A DNA stretch of 41,092 nt from an uncultured Pelagibacteraceae bacterium (GTDB lineage Bacteria; Pseudomonadota; Alphaproteobacteria; Pelagibacterales; Pelagibacteraceae). Both the position numbers and the translations under genes were made by a program. This document shows, piece by piece, positions 30,228 to 40,567 of this stretch; the stretch's first letter is position 1, and each line of letters opens with the position of its first letter. The notes below the pieces were generated by a model that saw only the letters and a list, made by a program, of their open reading frames with translations, was not told where the DNA came from and did no database searches. Location of the stretch: positions 1 to 41,092 of the forward strand of contig CACKIQ010000006.1 in NCBI GenBank assembly GCA_902600245.1, given 5' to 3'.

Positions 30228-31003
30228 TATGAAAAGTTAAGCAAATCTCTCATAGAGTATAGACCTGGTTTTTTTTTCATTAACCATTTAGAAGCAGTTA
30301 AAGCTCCATCTGAGTAAAGTTCTCTATCAAAAGCCTCGTGGTTTAATGTAATTATTTCTTTTCCACTTGAGAATTTTACTTCATGTTCACCAATAATTTC
30401 GCCTTTTCTAATTGAGTTAAAATTAATTTTTTTTCCGTAAGGAAAAGATTTTTTATTTAGGAATTTTTTACCAATTAAATTATATAAATTTTTATTTTTC
30501 CCGTCTGCAATTCCTCTACCTAGCATTAATGCAGTACCAGATGGGTAGTCTTTTTTATGTTTGTGGTGCACTTCAAAGATTTTGCTTAGATATTCATCAT
30601 TTAGAGATTTTGAGGCAATCTCGGTTAAATACATTAATAAATTAACACCTAAGCTCATATTACCAGCTTTTAAAATTGGAATTTTTTTTGAATATTTTTT
30701 AATTTGATTTTCTTGGCTCCTAGTAAATCCTGTAGTACCAATTACCACTTTTTTCTTAAGTTTTGATGCTATTTTGAGAATTTCAAGAGTACAATTTGGA
30801 ATTGTGAAGTCAATAATTACATCAGGTTTTTTAAAGGCTTTTTCAGAATTTAATTCAGGTTTAACACCATTAAATTTTTTATTTATCAATCTATTTTCAG
30901 TAAGTGTAACTAATTTAAATTTTTTATTTTTCTTTGAAGACTTGATGAGTTGTTGGCCCATCCTTCCCATACACCCCGAAATAGCTAAGTTAATTTTTTT
31001 CAT
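30227..31003 (-). CDS. dapB: 4-hydroxy-tetrahydrodipicolinate reductase
   Basis: INLAISGCMGRMGQQLI, VVIGTTGF, EVHHKHKKDYPSGTALMLG; internal ATG at 31003 preferred. Confidence 0.95.
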   Translation of the reverse strand: MKKINLAISGCMGRMGQQLIKSSKKNKKFKLVTLTENRLINKKFNGVKPELNSEKAFKKPDVIIDFTIPNCTLEILKIASKLKKKVVIGTTGFTRSQENQIKKYSKKIPILKAGNMSLGVNLLMYLTEIASKSLNDEYLSKIFEVHHKHKKDYPSGTALMLGRGIADGKNKNLYNLIGKKFLNKKSFPYGKKINFNSIRKGEIIGEHEVKFSSGKEIITLNHEAFDRELYSDGALTASKWLMKKKPGLYSMRDLLNFS

Positions 31004-31170
31004 TAAAAGATCAAATATAGAAATATCATAAGAACTAAAACAATAATACCCCAAATACTTAAGTTTTTAAAAAATACTTTTTTCTTCAGGTTTGATTTTA
31101 TAAAGCTTGGTAAAACAAGAATTAATACTAATATTAAAGCTATTGATGGAATAATTTCTTCTAATCCCAT
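31003..31170 (-). CDS. Small single-TM protein of unknown function, 55 aa
   Basis: MGLEEIIPSIALILVLILVLPSFIKSNLKKKVFFKNLSIWGIIVLVLMIFLYLIF; TAATG 1-nt overlap with dapB start; fills dnaJ-dapB gap; not in supplied ORF list. Confidence 0.7.
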   Translation of the reverse strand: MGLEEIIPSIALILVLILVLPSFIKSNLKKKVFFKNLSIWGIIVLVLMIFLYLIF

Positions 31171-31173
31171 ATT

Positions 31174-32301
31174 TTAATTTTTCCAAAAGTCTTTTGCTTT
31201 TTGGAAAAACTTTTTGATACTTGGATTAGATTTATCATTTTCAATTTCTCTAAATTGTTCTAACAATTCTTTCTGCTTTTTATTTAAATATACTGGCACC
31301 TCTGTTTTGACTTGTACATATAAGTCACCAAAATCACCCCTTCTCATAAATGGCATACCTTTACCCTTTAACCTAAACTGTTTACCATTTTGAGTTCCAT
31401 CAGGAATTTTAATTTTAGCTTTTCCACCATCAATAGTTGGAATTTCTATTGTTGTTCCTAATGCTGCATCTGCAAGAGAAAGTGGAAATTCAAAAAATAA
31501 ATTTTCATCAGATCTTTTAAATAAGTTATGGGAATTTACATTAATAAATAGATAAAGATCACCTGTCGCTCCACCTCTTGTTCCTGCTTCCCCTTTTCCT
31601 GCAAGCCTAATTCTAGTTCCGTCATCTACACCTTTTGGAATGGTTACAGAAATTTTCTTTGATGCTTGTTTTTTACCTTGCCCGTTACAATCATTACAAG
31701 GATTGGTTATTTCCTCACCATTTCCATTACATTGAGGACAAGTTTGTTGTACAGTAAAGAAACCCTGGTTAGACCTTATCTTACCATTACCACCACAATA
31801 TGAGCACCTGTCTGGAGAATAGCCTGGTTTAGATCCATTTCCTCTGCATATTCCGCACTGTTCTGTTGTTGAAAATTTAATATCTTGTTTCTTTCCATGG
31901 TATGCTTCTTCCAATGAAATAGATAAATCATATCTTAAGTCAGAACCTCTGTTATTTGATTTTCTACTTCTTGATCTTCCACCTCCACCAAAATCTCCAA
32001 AAAAATCCTCAAAAATATCAGAAAAGTCTGCTCCACTAAAACCACCAAAACCTCCACCTGGTCTGCCACCACCATTTTCAAAAGCTGCATGACCAAAGTT
32101 ATCGTAGTTTTGTTTTTTCTCTTTGTCTGAAAGAATTCCGTAGGCTTCACTAGCCTCTTTGAATTTTTCTTCTGCTTTTGAGTCTCCAGGATTTTTATCA
32201 GGATGATACTTAACGGCTAACTTTCTATACGCAGATTTTAATTCTTCAGGACTTGCGCTTTTATTAACGCCTAGGACATCATAATAGTCTCTTTTAGCCA
32301 T
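31174..32301 (-). CDS. dnaJ: Chaperone DnaJ
   Basis: [40 protein letters not shown]-rich region, four CxxCxGxG-type zinc motifs. Confidence 0.98.
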   Translation of the reverse strand: MAKRDYYDVLGVNKSASPEELKSAYRKLAVKYHPDKNPGDSKAEEKFKEASEAYGILSDKEKKQNYDNFGHAAFENGGGRPGGGFGGFSGADFSDIFEDFFGDFGGGGRSRSRKSNNRGSDLRYDLSISLEEAYHGKKQDIKFSTTEQCGICRGNGSKPGYSPDRCSYCGGNGKIRSNQGFFTVQQTCPQCNGNGEEITNPCNDCNGQGKKQASKKISVTIPKGVDDGTRIRLAGKGEAGTRGGATGDLYLFINVNSHNLFKRSDENLFFEFPLSLADAALGTTIEIPTIDGGKAKIKIPDGTQNGKQFRLKGKGMPFMRRGDFGDLYVQVKTEVPVYLNKKQKELLEQFREIENDKSNPSIKKFFQKAKDFWKN

Positions 32302-32330
32302 CAAATTACCCCAGACAATTAGATGTCAGT

Positions 32331-34256
32331 TTAAGCGCTTTTTTCTTTGTTCTCGTCTTTTACTTCTTCGAAATCAGCATCGACAACATTCTCGTCTTTT
32401 TTGCCTGCATCATCTCCACCATCATCTTTACCAGACTCTGGTTTTGCAGTTTGTTGTGATTTATAGATTGCTTCTCCAAGTTTCATTGAAGCTTGAACTA
32501 AAGCTTCAGTTTTTTTCTTAATATCCTCAATATCTTCACTTTTTAAAGCTTCTTTTACAGCACTTGATGCATCTTCAATAGCTTTTTTCTCTGCATCAGA
32601 AATCTTTGATCCATGCTCTTTTAAATTCTTTTCAGTGGAGTGAATAAGAGTATCGGCTTGGTTTCTAACATCGACCGACTCTCTTTTCTTTTTATCAGCT
32701 TCTTTATTAGCCTCTGCATCTTTAACCATTTTTTCAATTTCTTCATCACTTAGTCCACCTGAAGCTTGAATTTGAATCTTTTGTTCTTTACCAGTTCCCT
32801 TGTCTTTTGCTGAAACATTTACAATTCCATTTGCATCAATATCAAAAGTAACTTCAATTTGAGGAACACCTCTTGGAGCTGGAGCAATCCCCACTAACTC
32901 AAAGTTACCTAAGGCTTTATTGTCAGCAGCCATTTCTCTTTCACCCTGTAGAACTCTAATAGATACAGCTGGCTGATTATCCTCAGCAGTTGAAAAAACC
33001 TGACTTTTTTTGGTTGGTATTGTAGTGTTTTTATCAATCAGTTTTGTTGAAACTCCTCCAAGTGTTTCGATACCAAGCGATAAAGGAGTAACATCTAAAA
33101 GAAGTACATCTTTAACATCACCTTGTAATACGCCAGCTTGAATTGCAGCGCCCATCGCAACTACTTCGTCAGGGTTTACGCTTTTGTTAGGATCTTTTCC
33201 AAAAAAATTTTTAACTTCTTCAATTACTTTGGGCATTCTAGTCATCCCACCAACCATAACAACTTCATCTATTTCACTGGCAGTTACGCCTGCATCCTTT
33301 AATGCTGTTTGGCATGGAGGCATCGTTTTAGAAATTAAATCCTCAACTAAGGCCTCAAGTTTTGCTCTGGTCATTTTTAAATTTATATGTTTTGGACCTG
33401 TTTTATCTGCTGTAATAAAAGGTAAGTTTATATCTGTTTGTTCAGCAGACGATAATTCTATTTTTGCTTTCTCTGCAGCTTCCTTTAATCTTTGCAAGGC
33501 AAGTTTATCTGATTTAAGATCTATTCCATTATCTTTTTTAAATTCAGAAATTAAATAATCAACAATTGCATTATCAAAATCTTCACCACCTAAAAAAGTA
33601 TCTCCATTAGTTGATTTAACCTCAAAAACACCATCACCAAGTTCTAAGATTGAAACATCAAATGTTCCTCCGCCTAAATCATAAACTGCAATTTTTTTAT
33701 TTTGTTTTTTATCTAGACCGTATGCAAGTGATGCTGCAGTTGGTTCGTTTATAATTCTTAAAACCTCTAAGCCTGCGATTTTTCCTGCATCTTTTGTTGC
33801 TTGTCTTTGTGCATCATTAAAATAAGCTGGAACAGTAATTACTGCTTTGGTTACAGCTTGACCTAAATATTTTTCTGCAGTTTCTTTCATTTTTTGTAAA
33901 ATAAATGCAGAAATTTGTGAGGGAGAATATTTTTCACCTTTTGCTTCAATCCAAGCGTCACCTTTCTCTGAATTAACTATTTTAAATGGTGCAGCCTCAA
34001 CATCTTTTTTTACAGTTGGATCATCAAAATTTCTTCCAATTAGTCTTTTAACTGCAAATATAGTGTTTTCAGGATTTGTAACAGCTTGTCTTTTAGCTGG
34101 TTGTCCAATTAATTTTTCGCTTTCGTCAGTAAATGCTACAACTGATGGAGTAGTTCTTGCTCCTTCAGCATTTTCTAAAACTTTAGCCTGTGTTCCTTCC
34201 ATAATGGCGACACATGAATTTGTTGTCCCTAAGTCAATTCCAATAATTTTACTCAT
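32331..34256 (-). CDS. dnaK: Chaperone DnaK (Hsp70)
   Basis: [48 protein letters not shown]. Confidence 0.99.
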   Translation of the reverse strand: MSKIIGIDLGTTNSCVAIMEGTQAKVLENAEGARTTPSVVAFTDESEKLIGQPAKRQAVTNPENTIFAVKRLIGRNFDDPTVKKDVEAAPFKIVNSEKGDAWIEAKGEKYSPSQISAFILQKMKETAEKYLGQAVTKAVITVPAYFNDAQRQATKDAGKIAGLEVLRIINEPTAASLAYGLDKKQNKKIAVYDLGGGTFDVSILELGDGVFEVKSTNGDTFLGGEDFDNAIVDYLISEFKKDNGIDLKSDKLALQRLKEAAEKAKIELSSAEQTDINLPFITADKTGPKHINLKMTRAKLEALVEDLISKTMPPCQTALKDAGVTASEIDEVVMVGGMTRMPKVIEEVKNFFGKDPNKSVNPDEVVAMGAAIQAGVLQGDVKDVLLLDVTPLSLGIETLGGVSTKLIDKNTTIPTKKSQVFSTAEDNQPAVSIRVLQGEREMAADNKALGNFELVGIAPAPRGVPQIEVTFDIDANGIVNVSAKDKGTGKEQKIQIQASGGLSDEEIEKMVKDAEANKEADKKKRESVDVRNQADTLIHSTEKNLKEHGSKISDAEKKAIEDASSAVKEALKSEDIEDIKKKTEALVQASMKLGEAIYKSQQTAKPESGKDDGGDDAGKKDENVVDADFEEVKDENKEKSA

Positions 34257-34320
34257 AATATTTAAATCTCACTGTCATATAGGGTTTAAATTCAAAACTA
34301 CAAGTTGATCTCATAAAAAT

Positions 34321-34971
34321 TTATTTTTCTTGAATTTCCTGATTTTCCTCAGTTTTTTCCTCTTTAGTTGATATTTTTTTTGATACCCCTACTAATGACG
34401 GTCTTAGTAATCTGTCTTTTATTGTAAAACCTTTTTGAATTTCCTGGATTATTGTTCCAGGTTCTTTTGTGTCATCTTCAATTTCCATCATTGCTTGATG
34501 GAAGTTTGGATCTAGTTTTTTGTTAAGGCTATCAATTGGTTTAATATTATTTTTTTCAAATATTGAGATGAGATCTTTCTTAATAATATCTAAATGTTCT
34601 AAGGTCTTTTTTAATGCATCAGTTTCTTTTAACTTGTCGTCACTTTCAAGTACATGTTTTGATCTATCCAAGTTATCAATTAAATTTAGAGCTTCTTTAG
34701 CAAAACTATAGCCACCATATTCAAAAGCATCTTCTTTTTCCTTTTCAAATCTCCTTCTTTGATTTTCCATTTCAGCAAAAGTTCTTGCCACCTTATCTTC
34801 TAGTTCAGCAATTTTTTCTTCTGAAGTTGGTTCTTTAATTTCTTCTTTAGGTTCTTGGTCTTTTTCTTGTTTATTTTTTTCTACTTGGTTTTCTTCAGGT
34901 TTATTAGTTTCTTTTACTGTTTCCTGGTTTTGATCTGCTGAAGTGCTATTTTGGTTTTCCTCTTTTTCCAT
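34321..34971 (-). CDS. grpE: Nucleotide exchange factor GrpE
   Basis: ARTFAEMENQRRRFEKEKEDAFEYG ... LDPNFHQAMMEIEDD...GTIIQEIQKGFTIKDRLLRPSLVGVSK. Confidence 0.95.
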   Translation of the reverse strand: MEKEENQNSTSADQNQETVKETNKPEENQVEKNKQEKDQEPKEEIKEPTSEEKIAELEDKVARTFAEMENQRRRFEKEKEDAFEYGGYSFAKEALNLIDNLDRSKHVLESDDKLKETDALKKTLEHLDIIKKDLISIFEKNNIKPIDSLNKKLDPNFHQAMMEIEDDTKEPGTIIQEIQKGFTIKDRLLRPSLVGVSKKISTKEEKTEENQEIQEK

Positions 34972-35007
34972 AGCCTTTTATATGGTAAGGATTTTTATAA
35001 TTTCTAG

Positions 35008-35610
35008 ATGTCTAAACAAAAAATTAATAAATTACTTATTGGCACTAATAACAAGGGAAAATTACGTGAAATCAGGAGTTTGTTACCTAAAAGCATTAAA
35101 ATTCATTCCACATCTGAATTTAATCTCAAGAGCCCAGTTGAAAATGGAAAGACATTTAAAGAAAACTCTTTAATTAAATCTAAATACTTTTCAAAAAAAA
35201 CAGGTTTAGTATGTTTGGCTGATGACTCTGGACTAGAGATAGATTTTTTAGGTAAAAGTCCAGGAATTTATTCTGCAAGGTGGGGAGGAAGACATGGAGA
35301 TTTTACTAAAGCTATAAGAAAAGTTTATAGTGAGCTAAACAAAAAAGATAAAAATTGGAAAAATAAAAAAATTAAAGCAAGATTTATTTGCGCTCTTTCT
35401 ATTTCATATTTAAATCAAAAAATTGCATGTGTAGTGGGAAAAGCTGAAGGTCATATTTCGGATAAACCTAGAGGTACAAATGGATTTGGATATGATCCAA
35501 TTTTTATACCTTCAAAAAAGAGAAAAACTTTTGGAGAAATGAGACCCTCTCAAAAATATAAGATAGACCATAGATTTCATGCTTTTAAAAAAATTAGAAA
35601 ATTTCTATAA
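35008..35610 (+). CDS. rdgB: dITP/XTP pyrophosphatase
   Basis: LLIGTNNKGKLREIRSLL, LADDSGLEIDFLGKSPGIYSARWGG, GFGYDPIFIP. Confidence 0.95.
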   Translation: MSKQKINKLLIGTNNKGKLREIRSLLPKSIKIHSTSEFNLKSPVENGKTFKENSLIKSKYFSKKTGLVCLADDSGLEIDFLGKSPGIYSARWGGRHGDFTKAIRKVYSELNKKDKNWKNKKIKARFICALSISYLNQKIACVVGKAEGHISDKPRGTNGFGYDPIFIPSKKRKTFGEMRPSQKYKIDHRFHAFKKIRKFL

Positions 35611-36748
35611 GTTTTTGATCTTCAATTTTATAAAAATTTAATCTGTGGTTAATTTTGTTATTTTTGATATCAAAAATTCCTATTTTTCCTTTGAAGGAAT
35701 TTTTCCTCTTAAAAATTTTATTTAAGTTTTCTTTATTTGAGTTTAGCGATAAATAATAAACTAAGCCAACAAGATCATAACTCAATAAAGATAAATGAGT
35801 AGGATCTTCATTAAATGCGTTAAAGTATTTTATTTTGTAACTATCAAAATTTTCTTTGTTTATTGATGGATAATACAATGGTTGAATATCAGTTTCGTTT
35901 AATAAACTTTCATCGAACCATTGATTTAAAGTTATAAAATATTTATTTCCAGGAAGCACATCAGTGTATAGAAGTGATGTAGATACACTTTTTAGACTTT
36001 CATCAAAATCTGCAATTACAACAGCATCAAAATTCAAACCACCTAAAGTGTATCTTTTTTCCAGTCTTTTTATTTTTTTTTCTTTATTTGGATCATTCGA
36101 ATTTTTTATTCTATTTATTTCATCCTCTAAATTTTGTTTTCTAATTCTATAGTTTGTGATTTCTTCTATTTGCTTTGTTAATTTTGTAGGATCTGTATTA
36201 TATTCATAATCTTTATAAATTTTAATTTTTGAATTTTTCATTCCTCTTTTAATTTCAAATTCGTAATCTCTGATTGGTGTTAAAAAAATAGTTCTTTGTA
36301 TTTTATTACTTTCTAAAAATTTTTTTATTGTATTAAATTGTGATGTTGAATTAATTCCAGCTGAGATTACATTTTTTGGTAGATCTAAAGTTTTATTTGT
36401 TAATGATAAAAAAGTTAAATCCTTCATTTCATCTAGATAAGTTAAACTTTCATGGAACACAGGACCTATAACAATTTTTATCCCCATTTCACTTAATTCA
36501 AATGCTGATTTTAAAGTCCGGTTAGCTTTAGTTGCTGTATCTTTTGGAAAGATTTCTATTAAATTATTATCAATATCTTTAACAGCCAATCCAACTGCTT
36601 TAATGATTGACTCTCCAATTTCCTTATTTTCTCCTGTCATAGGCACTAATAATCCTATTTTGATTTTTTCTTGAGCATGCACATCTTGAAAAAATAGAAA
36701 GTGAAAGCATAAAAAAATAAAATAAATAATTTTAATTAATTTAGTCAT
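35594..36748 (-). CDS. LpoA/YraM-like periplasmic ligand-binding protein (penicillin-binding protein activator family)
   Basis: Signal peptide then IKIGLLVPMTGENKEIGESIIKAVGLAVKDID; divergent from rsmI as in many proteobacteria. Confidence 0.8.
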   Translation of the reverse strand: MTKLIKIIYFIFLCFHFLFFQDVHAQEKIKIGLLVPMTGENKEIGESIIKAVGLAVKDIDNNLIEIFPKDTATKANRTLKSAFELSEMGIKIVIGPVFHESLTYLDEMKDLTFLSLTNKTLDLPKNVISAGINSTSQFNTIKKFLESNKIQRTIFLTPIRDYEFEIKRGMKNSKIKIYKDYEYNTDPTKLTKQIEEITNYRIRKQNLEDEINRIKNSNDPNKEKKIKRLEKRYTLGGLNFDAVVIADFDESLKSVSTSLLYTDVLPGNKYFITLNQWFDESLLNETDIQPLYYPSINKENFDSYKIKYFNAFNEDPTHLSLLSYDLVGLVYYLSLNSNKENLNKIFKRKNSFKGKIGIFDIKNNKINHRLNFYKIEDQKLIEIF

Positions 36749-36782
36749 TTTGATGCTAGTATCATATTTTTTAAGCTAAATT

Positions 36783-37646
36783 ATGATCATAAAACCACAA
36801 TTTAAATTAAAAGAATACGAAAATGGTCTTTATTTGGTATCAACTCCTCTAGGAAATCTAAAAGACATAACTCTAAGAGCAATTGAAGTTTTGCATCACT
36901 CTGATTATATTTTATGTGAAGATACTCGTGTTTCAAAAAACCTTTTAGACAAATATCAAATAAAATCAAAATTAATTTCCAATCATAAATTTAATGAGAA
37001 AAAAAATGTTGTAAAAATTATTGAATATATAAATTCTGGAAAAATTGTTTCCTTAATATCAGATGCTGGTACACCTGGTATTTCTGATCCTGGTTCAATA
37101 TTAGTCAATGAATGCATTAATAATGACATAAAAATTTTTCCTATTCCTGGACCTTCAGCAATTGCAGCAGCTGTTTCAATTAGTGGTTTTTCAGATAAAT
37201 TTTTGTTTTGTGGTTTTTTTCCGGACAAAAAACAGCAATTGTCTAATGAATTAAAAAAATACTCAGAATTTGAAAATTCATTAGTTTTTTTTATTTCTCC
37301 AAAAAAAATTAACAAAATCATACCTGAAATAAAGAAGAATTTTACAGGAAGAAGGATAGTTTTTTGTAGGGAAATAACAAAAATTTATGAAGAATTTATT
37401 AGAAAAAATGTAAATGAATTGAAATTATTTGAAAAAGAACCAAAAGGTGAACTTACTGTTGTTATTTCTGAAAAAAAAATAATTAAAAATATATCTGAAA
37501 AATTAAGTGAATCAGATATGAATATAATAAAAAAAATGATTAATAAATTTTCTACTAAAGAAATTACTGATATTTTAAGTCAAATTACTAAAGTCCCTAA
37601 AAAAGAAATTTACAATTATTGTTTAGAATTAAAAAATGAAAAATAG
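36783..37646 (+). CDS. rsmI: 16S rRNA 2'-O-ribose C1402 methyltransferase RsmI
   Basis: GLYLVSTPLGNLKDITLRAIEVLHHSDYILCEDTRVSKNLL, SDAGTPGISDPG, PIPGPSAIAAAVSISG. Confidence 0.95.
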   Translation: MIIKPQFKLKEYENGLYLVSTPLGNLKDITLRAIEVLHHSDYILCEDTRVSKNLLDKYQIKSKLISNHKFNEKKNVVKIIEYINSGKIVSLISDAGTPGISDPGSILVNECINNDIKIFPIPGPSAIAAAVSISGFSDKFLFCGFFPDKKQQLSNELKKYSEFENSLVFFISPKKINKIIPEIKKNFTGRRIVFCREITKIYEEFIRKNVNELKLFEKEPKGELTVVISEKKIIKNISEKLSESDMNIIKKMINKFSTKEITDILSQITKVPKKEIYNYCLELKNEK

Positions 37647-38229
37647 ATTATTAATTTATATTATAATAAGTTTTATTTTTTATGGATGTGTTGGAGTTGG
37701 TTCTAAAGGTCTTTTTGGAACTGGTGTTTCAGTTGCTCTAGATCCTAGAACAGTTGGAACTCAAATAGATGACTCAATTATGCAAAAAAGTATTAGTGCA
37801 AAAATCTTAGCTAAAGATAAAAAATATCTTCTATCTGTAAAGACTAAAGTTTTAGATGGAAGAATTTTTGTAACAGGAAAAGTAGATAACCCAGAGGAAA
37901 AATTAATGATTACAAAATTAGCATGGGAAACGAAGGGAGCTAGGTCTGTAAGAAATGACATTAAAATTAAGGAAGAGTTTAACTTCAAGCAATCTGCAAA
38001 AGACTTATTAATAACCTCACAACTTAGAACAGCTTTAATTGTTAATAAAAATGTTAAGGCAACCAATTACCAGATAGATACTTATAAAAAGAAAATTTAT
38101 ATATATGGAATTGCTTTAACCTCAGAAGAAAAAGATCTCGTAATTAGTGAAGCAGAAGAAATACTTGATGTTCAAGATGTAGTTGCCAGCATTATTCTTG
38201 TTGAAGATTTAAGAATTCAAAGAGAATAA
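37636..38229 (+). CDS. BON domain lipoprotein (YraP/DolP-like)
   Basis: Lipobox IIISFIFYGCVG; two BON modules (VKTKVLDGRIFVTGKVDNPEEKLMITKLAWETKGARSVRNDIKI...); 11-nt overlap with rsmI. Confidence 0.85.
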   Translation: MKNRLLIYIIISFIFYGCVGVGSKGLFGTGVSVALDPRTVGTQIDDSIMQKSISAKILAKDKKYLLSVKTKVLDGRIFVTGKVDNPEEKLMITKLAWETKGARSVRNDIKIKEEFNFKQSAKDLLITSQLRTALIVNKNVKATNYQIDTYKKKIYIYGIALTSEEKDLVISEAEEILDVQDVVASIILVEDLRIQRE

Positions 38230-40515
38230 TTATTTTTTATAATTAATAACCTCAGATGAGTAAGCTGCAATTGATGCTAAGTTAATTATTTCAGACGTTG
38301 AAGTTCGAAGAGGTGCAATCTCTATTGGAAGGCCAAGTCCTATAAGTAAAGGACCAATAACTTTTGTGTCGCCAAAAGTTTTCATTAACTTGTAAGATAT
38401 TGCAGCACTATGTTGACCTGGCATTATAAGTATATTTGCTTTTCCTACTATTTTGGCAAAAGGATAAAGCTCCTTGTAATCAGAATTTAAAGCAACATCT
38501 GGCTGCATGTCTCCATCAAACTCAAAATCAACTTTCTTTTCCTTTAATATTTCAACTGCGTTCCGAATATGTTTTGTTCGACTTGTAAGAGGTTGTCCAA
38601 AAGTTGAATGAGATACAAAAGCAACTTTAGGATCAAATCCAAAAAGCCTTACTACTCTAGCTGTAGATATAGCAATTTCTGCCATTTGTTCTGACGTAGG
38701 ATACTCATGGACGCTTGTATCCCCAATAAATATAGTTTTCCCTTTGTGGACTATCATATTGAGTCCAAACATTATCTCCCCTTTTCTAACATCTACAACT
38801 TGCTTAATTTTTTCTAAAGAAGCGCCAAATCTTCTAGTGTTTCCCGTAACTGCTCCGTCAGCATCACCACATGCTACCATGCTTGTGGCCCATACAACTC
38901 TGTCGTTTCTTATCATTCTATCACAATCTCTCTCTAATAACCCTTGTTCTCTTTGTAACTTCTTAAACAAATGTTTTACGTATTTTTTTCTTTTTTCTTC
39001 ATCTTTCGAGTTGACAATTTTAATATCAAAATTTTCACTGTAACCAATTTTTTTTATTTGCTCTTTAATTCTGCTTTCTTTTCCAACTAAAATTGGAATA
39101 CCTAGTTTTGAGTTTTTGAATGCTATTGCTGCTTTTAAATTATTTTCATCTTCACCATCAGCGAACACAATTCTTTTTTGATTTTTTTTAATAAAGGAAT
39201 TTATACCCTGCATGATAGTTACTGTTGGGTCTAGTCTTTGTTTTAGTTGATCTTTATAAGCATCAAAATCATCTATATTTTTTCGAGCTACTCCACTATC
39301 TATAGCTGCTTTTGCTACAGCCGCTGGTATTACACTAATTAATCTTGGATCAAATGTAGATGGAATAATATAATCTTTTCCATAATGAGGTCTTTCTCCA
39401 CCCATAGCTGCAACCACTTCATCAGGAACATCTTCTCTTGCAAGCTTAGCTATTGCATTAGCTGCAGCAACTTTCATTTCCTCATTTATCGTTTTGGATC
39501 TAACATCTAAAGCTCCCCTGAATATGTAAGGAAATCCAATTAAATTATTTACTTGATTGGGATAATCTGATCTCCCTGTTGCAACAATTGCATCATTTCT
39601 AACTTCATTAATTTCTTCTGGAGTAATTTCTGGATCAGGATTAGCACAAGCAAATATAATTGGGTTTTTTGCCATAGATTTAACCATCTCTTTTTTTAGA
39701 ACACCTTTTGCAGATAATCCCAAAAAAACATCTGCATCTTTAATAGCATTCTCTAAAGTTCTATGTTTAGTTTTAACTGCATATCTAGATTTCCATTGAT
39801 CAATTCCTTCAGTTCTTCCATCATAAATAACACCTTTCCTGTCTAGCATTATTATATTTTCAGATTTTACTCCTGAGTTTTTAAATAACTCAGTACAAGC
39901 TTGTGCTGAAGCTCCTGCACCATTAACTACAACTTTAATTTTTTTTATTGATTTACCACAAATATCTAAGGCATTAATTAATGCTGCGGTTGTTATAATT
40001 GCTGTTCCATGTTGGTCATCATGAAAAACTGGAATATCTAAAATTTCTTTTAATTTCTGTTCTATTATAAAACAATCTGGGGCTGCTATATCCTCTAAAT
40101 TTATTCCACCAAAGCTAGGTGCGAAATTTTTAATTGAATTTATGATTTCGTCTGAATCTTTACAATCAATCTCTAAATCAATCGAATCAATATCTGCAAA
40201 TCTTTTAAATAATACGGCCTTTCCTTCCATCACAGGCTTTGATGCAAGAGCACCTAAATTTCCCATCCCTAATATTGCCGAACCATTACTTATTACAGCA
40301 ACAAGGTTTCCTTTACTCGTGTAATCATAAGCTGCATCTGGATTTTCACTTATCTTTTTTACAGGAGCAGCAACCCCTGGAGAATAGGCTAAAGCGAGAT
40401 CACGCTTAGTTGTCATATTTTTTGAAGAAATAATCTCAATCTTGCCAGGTTTTTTGTTTTTATGAAATTCTAAAGCTTCTTTATCTGTGTAATGATCGAT
40501 TTTTGTTTTTTTCAT
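38230..40515 (-). CDS. maeB: NADP-dependent malic enzyme with C-terminal phosphotransacetylase-like domain
   Basis: LALAYSPGVAAPVKKI, GMGNLGALASKPVMEGKAVLFKRFADID, FHDDQHGTAI, C-terminal PTA-like domain; internal ATG (MKKTKIDHYTDKEALEFHK) at 40515 preferred. Confidence 0.95.
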   Translation of the reverse strand: MKKTKIDHYTDKEALEFHKNKKPGKIEIISSKNMTTKRDLALAYSPGVAAPVKKISENPDAAYDYTSKGNLVAVISNGSAILGMGNLGALASKPVMEGKAVLFKRFADIDSIDLEIDCKDSDEIINSIKNFAPSFGGINLEDIAAPDCFIIEQKLKEILDIPVFHDDQHGTAIITTAALINALDICGKSIKKIKVVVNGAGASAQACTELFKNSGVKSENIIMLDRKGVIYDGRTEGIDQWKSRYAVKTKHRTLENAIKDADVFLGLSAKGVLKKEMVKSMAKNPIIFACANPDPEITPEEINEVRNDAIVATGRSDYPNQVNNLIGFPYIFRGALDVRSKTINEEMKVAAANAIAKLAREDVPDEVVAAMGGERPHYGKDYIIPSTFDPRLISVIPAAVAKAAIDSGVARKNIDDFDAYKDQLKQRLDPTVTIMQGINSFIKKNQKRIVFADGEDENNLKAAIAFKNSKLGIPILVGKESRIKEQIKKIGYSENFDIKIVNSKDEEKRKKYVKHLFKKLQREQGLLERDCDRMIRNDRVVWATSMVACGDADGAVTGNTRRFGASLEKIKQVVDVRKGEIMFGLNMIVHKGKTIFIGDTSVHEYPTSEQMAEIAISTARVVRLFGFDPKVAFVSHSTFGQPLTSRTKHIRNAVEILKEKKVDFEFDGDMQPDVALNSDYKELYPFAKIVGKANILIMPGQHSAAISYKLMKTFGDTKVIGPLLIGLGLPIEIAPLRTSTSEIINLASIAAYSSEVINYKK

Positions 40516-40567
40516 TTCTGATAACAATAAGTGTACAATTGGGGTAAAATTAAGACTAATATGATTT

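Noticed and set aside
31935-32150. 71-aa minus-strand ORF inside dnaJ
   Set aside because: Alternate frame of the dnaJ Gly/Phe-rich region; no independent support.
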